Part shown: piece by piece, positions 5,123-8,675 of the stretch
How the letters are laid out: each line of letters starts with the position of its first letter
How positions within the stretch are numbered: the stretch's first letter is position 1
From: an uncultured Clostridia bacterium
GTDB taxonomy: Bacteria; Bacillota; Clostridia; Oscillospirales; Ruminococcaceae
NCBI GenBank assembly: GCA_945835425.1
Contig: CAMAJC010000062.1
Span: forward strand, 1 to 8,675
Direction: 5' to 3'
DNA: 8,675 nucleotides
The notes under the pieces: generated by a model
Databases searched by the model: none
Told to the model about the DNA's origin: nothing
What the model saw: only the letters and a program-made list of their open reading frames with translations
Translations under genes and position numbers: made by a program

Positions 5123-6991
5123 TTGGAACAGCTGTTTTTGATATTACACGCCATCAGCGGCCAGCCGGTCATCGGCCAGCGGGCACTGGCGGCGAAAACC
5201 GGCATTTCGGTCGGCAAGGTCAACGCCCTGCTGCGCCAGGCCGAGCAGGAAGGCATGCTCGTCTCCGGACGGGAAGGGAAGAAATCGAAATTCGCGCTGA
5301 CCGAAAAAGGCAGGCTGCTGCTGGAGGAAACGCTGCTGACCCGAAACGGAGTCAAGCTGTCGCTGCCTTCCGGCGGCAAGGCCGACACCGCCGTCATCCT
5401 CGCCAGCGGCAAACGGGAGGAATTTGACATCCCGGTCTGCTTACAAACCATCGGGGACAGCAGCCAGACGATTCTCGACCGGATGCTGAGCGTCATGGGG
5501 CTGTGCGGCATCACCCGGTTTATCATCATCGCCGGTTGGCAGGCCGAGCGGATCGAGCAGCGGTTCGGGAGCCGGGCCGACGTGACCGTTATCCGGAATG
5601 AACGGTACAAATGGAACGGGACGATGCGCGGGCTGGCGCTGGCGGAGAAGACCCTGCGGGAATGGAAGGCGGAGTCCTTTCTGGTGCTCAAGTCCGACCT
5701 CATTTTCGAGCAGCGGGCGATCCAGGCCCTGACCGAGACCGACGCACCCTTTGCGGCTTTGCTGACTTCTCCCAGCGGCGGCAGCGACGAGGTATTGGCT
5801 GAGCTGGATGCGGACGGCAACATCTTCCGCTTCTCCAAGGATATCCGCCAGATGGGCCGGGTGCAGGGAGAGATGACCGGCATCGCCCGCATTTCGATGG
5901 ACGGCTATGAACGGATGCTGCAGTACGCCGCTCAAAATATGAACCCACTGGTCGGCTTTGAGTATGTCATGGAGAATGTCGGGCGGCTGTACCGCTTCAC
6001 CGGCATCATGGTCGACGACCTCTGCTGGAGCAAGATTCAGTCTCCGGAGGACTATAAGGAGCTGCGCCGGATGGTCTACCCGCGCATTGAACGGAAAGAA
6101 CGGGAGATGCGGGAAAAGCTGGCCAGCGAGACGATACAGGAGATTCTGCCGGAGGAGCGGATAAAGGAAATCCAGTTCGCGGGCGGCCTGACCAACACCA
6201 ACTACTTTGTCGAGACCGACCGCGGCCGCTATATCCTGCGGCTGCCCGGCTGCATGACCGAGAGCATGATCAGCCGCGTCAACGAAAAACGCAACGCGCA
6301 AGTAGCCTCCGACCGGGGCTACAACTGCACCCTTCTCTACTGCAACGAACAGACCGGCGTCAAGCTCAGCGCCTATATCGACAACGCCGAGACCCTGACC
6401 CCGCGCACCGTCCGGCTGGAAGGGAATATCGCCCTGACGGCGGATATCCTGGGACGGCTGCACCGGTCGGATATCGTCTGGGAGAACGAGTTCGACGCCT
6501 TTGAAGAGGCGCTGCGGTATGAGAAACTCCTCGACGACGAGAGCCGGATGTACCCGGGATTTGGCTCTTTAAAACGGAAGGTCTACGCCCTGTTAAAGCC
6601 GCGGCTTAAAGAGCTTGGCTGGGATAAGCGGCCCTGCCACAACGACCTCGTCGCCGCCAATCTGGTCAAAAACAGCGCCACCGGCCGGATGTACCTGATC
6701 GACTGGGAATACTCCGGCACCAACGACCCGATGTTTGACGTGGCGGCGCTCTTCCTCGAAAACGACTTCACGCCGGAGGATGAGGAACTTTTCTTCCATT
6801 ATTATTACGGCGATGGACAGCAGCCCGCGTCCTCCCGGGAAAAGATCCTGATTTTTAAAATCCTGCAGGACTATCTCTGGAGCATCTGGACGGTGCTCAA
6901 GGAATCCCGCGGCGACGATTTCGGCAGCTACGGCCTCGACCGGTTTACCCGTGCCCAGAAAAATATCGCCCTCTGGGAAACCCGGTTCTGA
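5123..6991 (+). CDS. Winged-helix / LicC-like nucleotidyltransferase / LicA-like choline kinase fusion
   Basis: Three-domain cytosolic protein of 622 aa starting at TTG 5123. Residues 1-70 form a winged helix (HTH about 18-38, ALAAKTGISVGKVNALLRQA; wing about 47-59). Residues about 88-318 resemble MobA/LicC nucleotidyltransferases: VILASGKR at 91-98, GITRFIIIAGW, a probable metal-binding D192 (LKSD), and the closing DDLCWSKIQSPEDY. Residues about 347-622 are a choline/ethanolamine kinase-like phosphotransferase: nucleotide loop FAGGLTNTNYFV, R(L/F)PG..TE..I.R..EK pattern, catalytic HNDLVAAN (H506, D508, N513) and metal-binding D527 in LIDWEYSG. The predicted role is choline to phosphocholine to CDP-choline, as for LicA and LicC of phosphocholine-decorating bacteria. 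The nucleotidyltransferase loop is shorter than usual and has V105 where the family has a conserved lysine (PK motif). The gene is followed after 21 nt by a BCCT transporter, and tandem operators sit at its promoter. The kinase call is strong; substrate choline rather than ethanolamine is inferred from context. Confidence 0.88.
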   Translation: MEQLFLILHAISGQPVIGQRALAAKTGISVGKVNALLRQAEQEGMLVSGREGKKSKFALTEKGRLLLEETLLTRNGVKLSLPSGGKADTAVILASGKREEFDIPVCLQTIGDSSQTILDRMLSVMGLCGITRFIIIAGWQAERIEQRFGSRADVTVIRNERYKWNGTMRGLALAEKTLREWKAESFLVLKSDLIFEQRAIQALTETDAPFAALLTSPSGGSDEVLAELDADGNIFRFSKDIRQMGRVQGEMTGIARISMDGYERMLQYAAQNMNPLVGFEYVMENVGRLYRFTGIMVDDLCWSKIQSPEDYKELRRMVYPRIERKEREMREKLASETIQEILPEERIKEIQFAGGLTNTNYFVETDRGRYILRLPGCMTESMISRVNEKRNAQVASDRGYNCTLLYCNEQTGVKLSAYIDNAETLTPRTVRLEGNIALTADILGRLHRSDIVWENEFDAFEEALRYEKLLDDESRMYPGFGSLKRKVYALLKPRLKELGWDKRPCHNDLVAANLVKNSATGRMYLIDWEYSGTNDPMFDVAALFLENDFTPEDEELFFHYYYGDGQQPASSREKILIFKILQDYLWSIWTVLKESRGDDFGSYGLDRFTRAQKNIALWETRF

Positions 6992-7012
6992 CCCCGAAAG
7001 GAAGGTTATCTT

Positions 7013-8614
7013 ATGCAGAAATCTATAAAAAATAAACAGCAGATCGACTGGATGATCACGCTGGTGCCGTTTTTACTGATCATGGGGCTGGCGGTGTTTC
7101 TGTTCATTTTCCCGGAGCAGTCCAACGCCGTGATTGCACAGGTGCGGTTCTTCTTCGGCGACACCATGGGAATTTATTATCTGATCATGGGTGTGGGCGT
7201 GCTGCTCATCTCGCTCTGGCTGTCCTTCTCCAAATGCGGGGATATCGTCCTGGGCGAGCCGGGTGAGAAGCCGAAGTATTCTTTCTTTGCATGGGGCAGC
7301 ATGATGTTCACCTGCGGGCTGGCGGCAGATATCCTGTTTTATTCCTTCGCGGAATGGGTGATGTACGCGACCAACCCCCATATCGCCGAGCTGGGCTCGG
7401 TCACCGACTGGGCAGGGGTTTTCCCGCTGTTCCACTGGAGCTTTATTCCGTGGGCATTTTATCTGGTGCTGGCCGTGGCCTTTGCGTTTATGCTCCATGT
7501 CCGCAAGCGTAACCGCCAGCGTTACTCGGAGGCCTGCCGGCCGGTAATCGGAAAACATGCCGACGGAGTGCTGGGACGGGTCATCGACCTGTTTGCCCTG
7601 TTTGCGCTGCTGGCCGGCACCGCGACCACCTTCAGCGTCGCGACACCTTTGATGGCAGGGATTATCGTCGAGCTGTTCCATATCGAAGTGAGCAGAACGG
7701 CGGTCACCATTATCATCCTGCTGCTGACCTGCGCGGTCTATACCTACGCGGTGCTGCACGGGTTTAAGGGCATCAGCTTTCTGGCAAAGCTCTGCATCTA
7801 CCTCTTCTTCGGGCTGCTGCTGGTGGTACTGCTGTTTGGCGGTCAGGGCCGCTTCATCATCGAAAACGGTTTCCAGTCGCTCGGCAAGATGTTCCAGCAT
7901 TTCATCGAGCTGGCCACCTATACCGACCCCGGACGGACCAGCAATTTTCCGCAGGACTGGACGATTTACTACTGGGCCTACTGGATGGTCTGGTGCATCG
8001 CCGCGCCCTTTTTTATCGGCAATATCTCCCGCGGCCGGACAGTCCGCCAGACGATTCTGGGCGGCTACCTCTTCGGCGTCGGCTCGACCATTGTCAGCTT
8101 TATCATTCTGGGCAACTATTCTCTCGGCCTGCAGACCGGCGGCGCTGCGGATTTTATCGCCCAGTATGAAGCAAGCGGCGACCTTTACGCGCTGATCCTG
8201 AACATTATCGACACAATGCCCTGTTCGACGCTCATTCTTGTGCTGACGCTGGTCTGCATGATTGCGTTTTATGCGACCTCCTTTGATTCGATTGCCTATA
8301 CGGCGGCCTGCTACAGCTATAAAAAGCTGGGCGAAAACGAAAAGCCGGGTACCGCGATCACCCTGCTGTGGTGCATCCTGCTGATCGTCCTGCCGATCGC
8401 CCTGGTCTTCTCGGAAAGCTCGATGAGCAATATCCAGTCGGTCAGCATCATTTCGGCCTTCCCCATCGGGATTATCATGATCATTATGATCTGGAGCTTT
8501 GTGAAGGATGCGAAAAAGTATCTGGAAGAGATGAAGGAGAAAAAAGAGGGAAAAAAGCCGCAGGAAAGCCTGTGCGTGGACAGCAGCCCGCAGATCGGCC
8601 CCGCAGCTCAGTAA
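7013..8614 (+). CDS. BCCT-family (betaine/carnitine/choline) transporter
   Basis: Polytopic inner-membrane transporter of 533 aa with about 12 hydrophobic segments, importing choline or a related quaternary amine. AAGGAAGG lies about 7 nt before the ATG, and the gene follows the kinase fusion by 21 nt, so the two form an operon. BCCT hallmarks are FHWSFIPW (W142, W147), WTIYYWAYW (W316, Y323) and ISRGRTVRQ after the eighth helix; FPQDWT precedes them. Compared from memory with E. coli CaiT, the aromatic-box tryptophan at 323 is tyrosine here, and the CaiT residues that replace the sodium site (Met331; Arg262) align with A331 and about C261. The glycine-rich BetP motif of the third helix is replaced by CGLAADILFYSFAEW, closer to CaiT. 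The C-terminus ends in a charged Lys/Glu-rich tail (about 500-533). Paired with the choline kinase, it likely plays the role LicB has in lic operons, although it belongs to a different family. Substrate is inferred. Confidence 0.93.
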   Translation: MQKSIKNKQQIDWMITLVPFLLIMGLAVFLFIFPEQSNAVIAQVRFFFGDTMGIYYLIMGVGVLLISLWLSFSKCGDIVLGEPGEKPKYSFFAWGSMMFTCGLAADILFYSFAEWVMYATNPHIAELGSVTDWAGVFPLFHWSFIPWAFYLVLAVAFAFMLHVRKRNRQRYSEACRPVIGKHADGVLGRVIDLFALFALLAGTATTFSVATPLMAGIIVELFHIEVSRTAVTIIILLLTCAVYTYAVLHGFKGISFLAKLCIYLFFGLLLVVLLFGGQGRFIIENGFQSLGKMFQHFIELATYTDPGRTSNFPQDWTIYYWAYWMVWCIAAPFFIGNISRGRTVRQTILGGYLFGVGSTIVSFIILGNYSLGLQTGGAADFIAQYEASGDLYALILNIIDTMPCSTLILVLTLVCMIAFYATSFDSIAYTAACYSYKKLGENEKPGTAITLLWCILLIVLPIALVFSESSMSNIQSVSIISAFPIGIIMIIMIWSFVKDAKKYLEEMKEKKEGKKPQESLCVDSSPQIGPAAQ

Positions 8615-8625
8615 GCTGTTTTTTT
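8604..8625 (+). terminator. Possible weak terminator overlapping the transporter stop codon
   Basis: CAGCT (8604-8608) pairs with AGCTG (8614-8618) around a 5-nt loop containing part of the stop codon, followed directly by seven T residues (8619-8625). The stem is only 5 bp, so termination may be partial or absent. Confidence 0.4.
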
Positions 8626-8675
8626 CACCCATTTGTCCCGGCCGCATATTATGGAAAAGGTCTTGGAGTTTACGA
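8626..8675. other. Right-edge tail without a supported gene
   Basis: An ATG at 8651 opens a frame (MEKVLEFT) to the window edge, but no Shine-Dalgarno precedes it and only eight codons are visible. It could be the start of the next gene of the operon, but nothing here supports that call. Confidence 0.3.

Noticed and set aside
5441..6463. 340-codon open frame on the minus strand opposite the choline kinase fusion
   Set aside because: Its translation shows no recognisable motif and it lies wholly opposite a coding frame with conserved motifs; codon-bias shadow.
7073..8647. 524-codon open frame on the minus strand opposite the BCCT gene
   Set aside because: It is an antisense shadow of a GC-rich membrane-protein gene: His/Asp/Gln-rich low-complexity translation, no SD and no domain. 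The plus-strand protein has clear family motifs.

Overview
The window looks like chromosomal DNA from an anaerobic, fairly GC-rich Firmicute of the class Clostridia, probably a gut-type Oscillospiraceae/Ruminococcaceae-like organism. The basis is a flavodiiron O2/NO-scavenging protein, a CIRCE heat-shock operator, several near-consensus sigma-A promoters (TTGACA/TTTACA, 16-17 bp, TATACT/TATAAT), strong AGGAGG-type ribosome binding sites and use of a TTG start. The taxonomic call is an inference; no rRNA gene is present.

Layout, left to right. (1) The 3' part of an FtsH-type membrane AAA+ protease runs in from the left edge and ends at an intrinsic terminator. (2) A monocistronic YajO-like aldo/keto reductase has its own promoter, with a 14-bp perfect palindrome just upstream. 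(3) A bidirectional terminator separates it from a convergent gene on the minus strand, a 400-residue FprA-type flavodiiron protein with all diiron ligands in place and a perfect-consensus promoter. (4) Divergent from fprA is a small heat-shock protein (Hsp20) gene. Its promoter overlaps a near-perfect CIRCE element. Its roughly 140-nt leader holds an unannotated 41-codon ORF with its own Shine-Dalgarno (SD) sequence that overlaps the hsp20 start codon. A GNRA-loop terminator ends the unit. (5) After a structured intergenic region comes a two-gene choline operon: a 622-residue three-domain protein (winged helix, LicC-like nucleotidyltransferase, LicA-like choline kinase), followed 21 nt later by a BCCT-family transporter.

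The first four units read as proteostasis and redox/oxygen-stress housekeeping. The last two genes form a choline uptake and activation module: the transporter would import choline or a related quaternary amine, the kinase domain would phosphorylate it, and the nucleotidyltransferase domain would make the CDP derivative used to decorate surface polymers. The transferase (LicD-like) is not in the window.

The most interesting signal is at the front of the choline operon. Two immediately adjacent 15-bp operators of the form GTTCA-N5-TGAAC sit at the predicted transcription start, next to a gene whose own product begins with a winged-helix DNA-binding domain. This suggests an autoregulating 'trigger enzyme', in which a choline-pathway enzyme doubles as the repressor of its own operon. 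The nucleotidyltransferase signature in the same protein is shortened and lacks its usual lysine, which raises the possibility that this domain has become a sensor.
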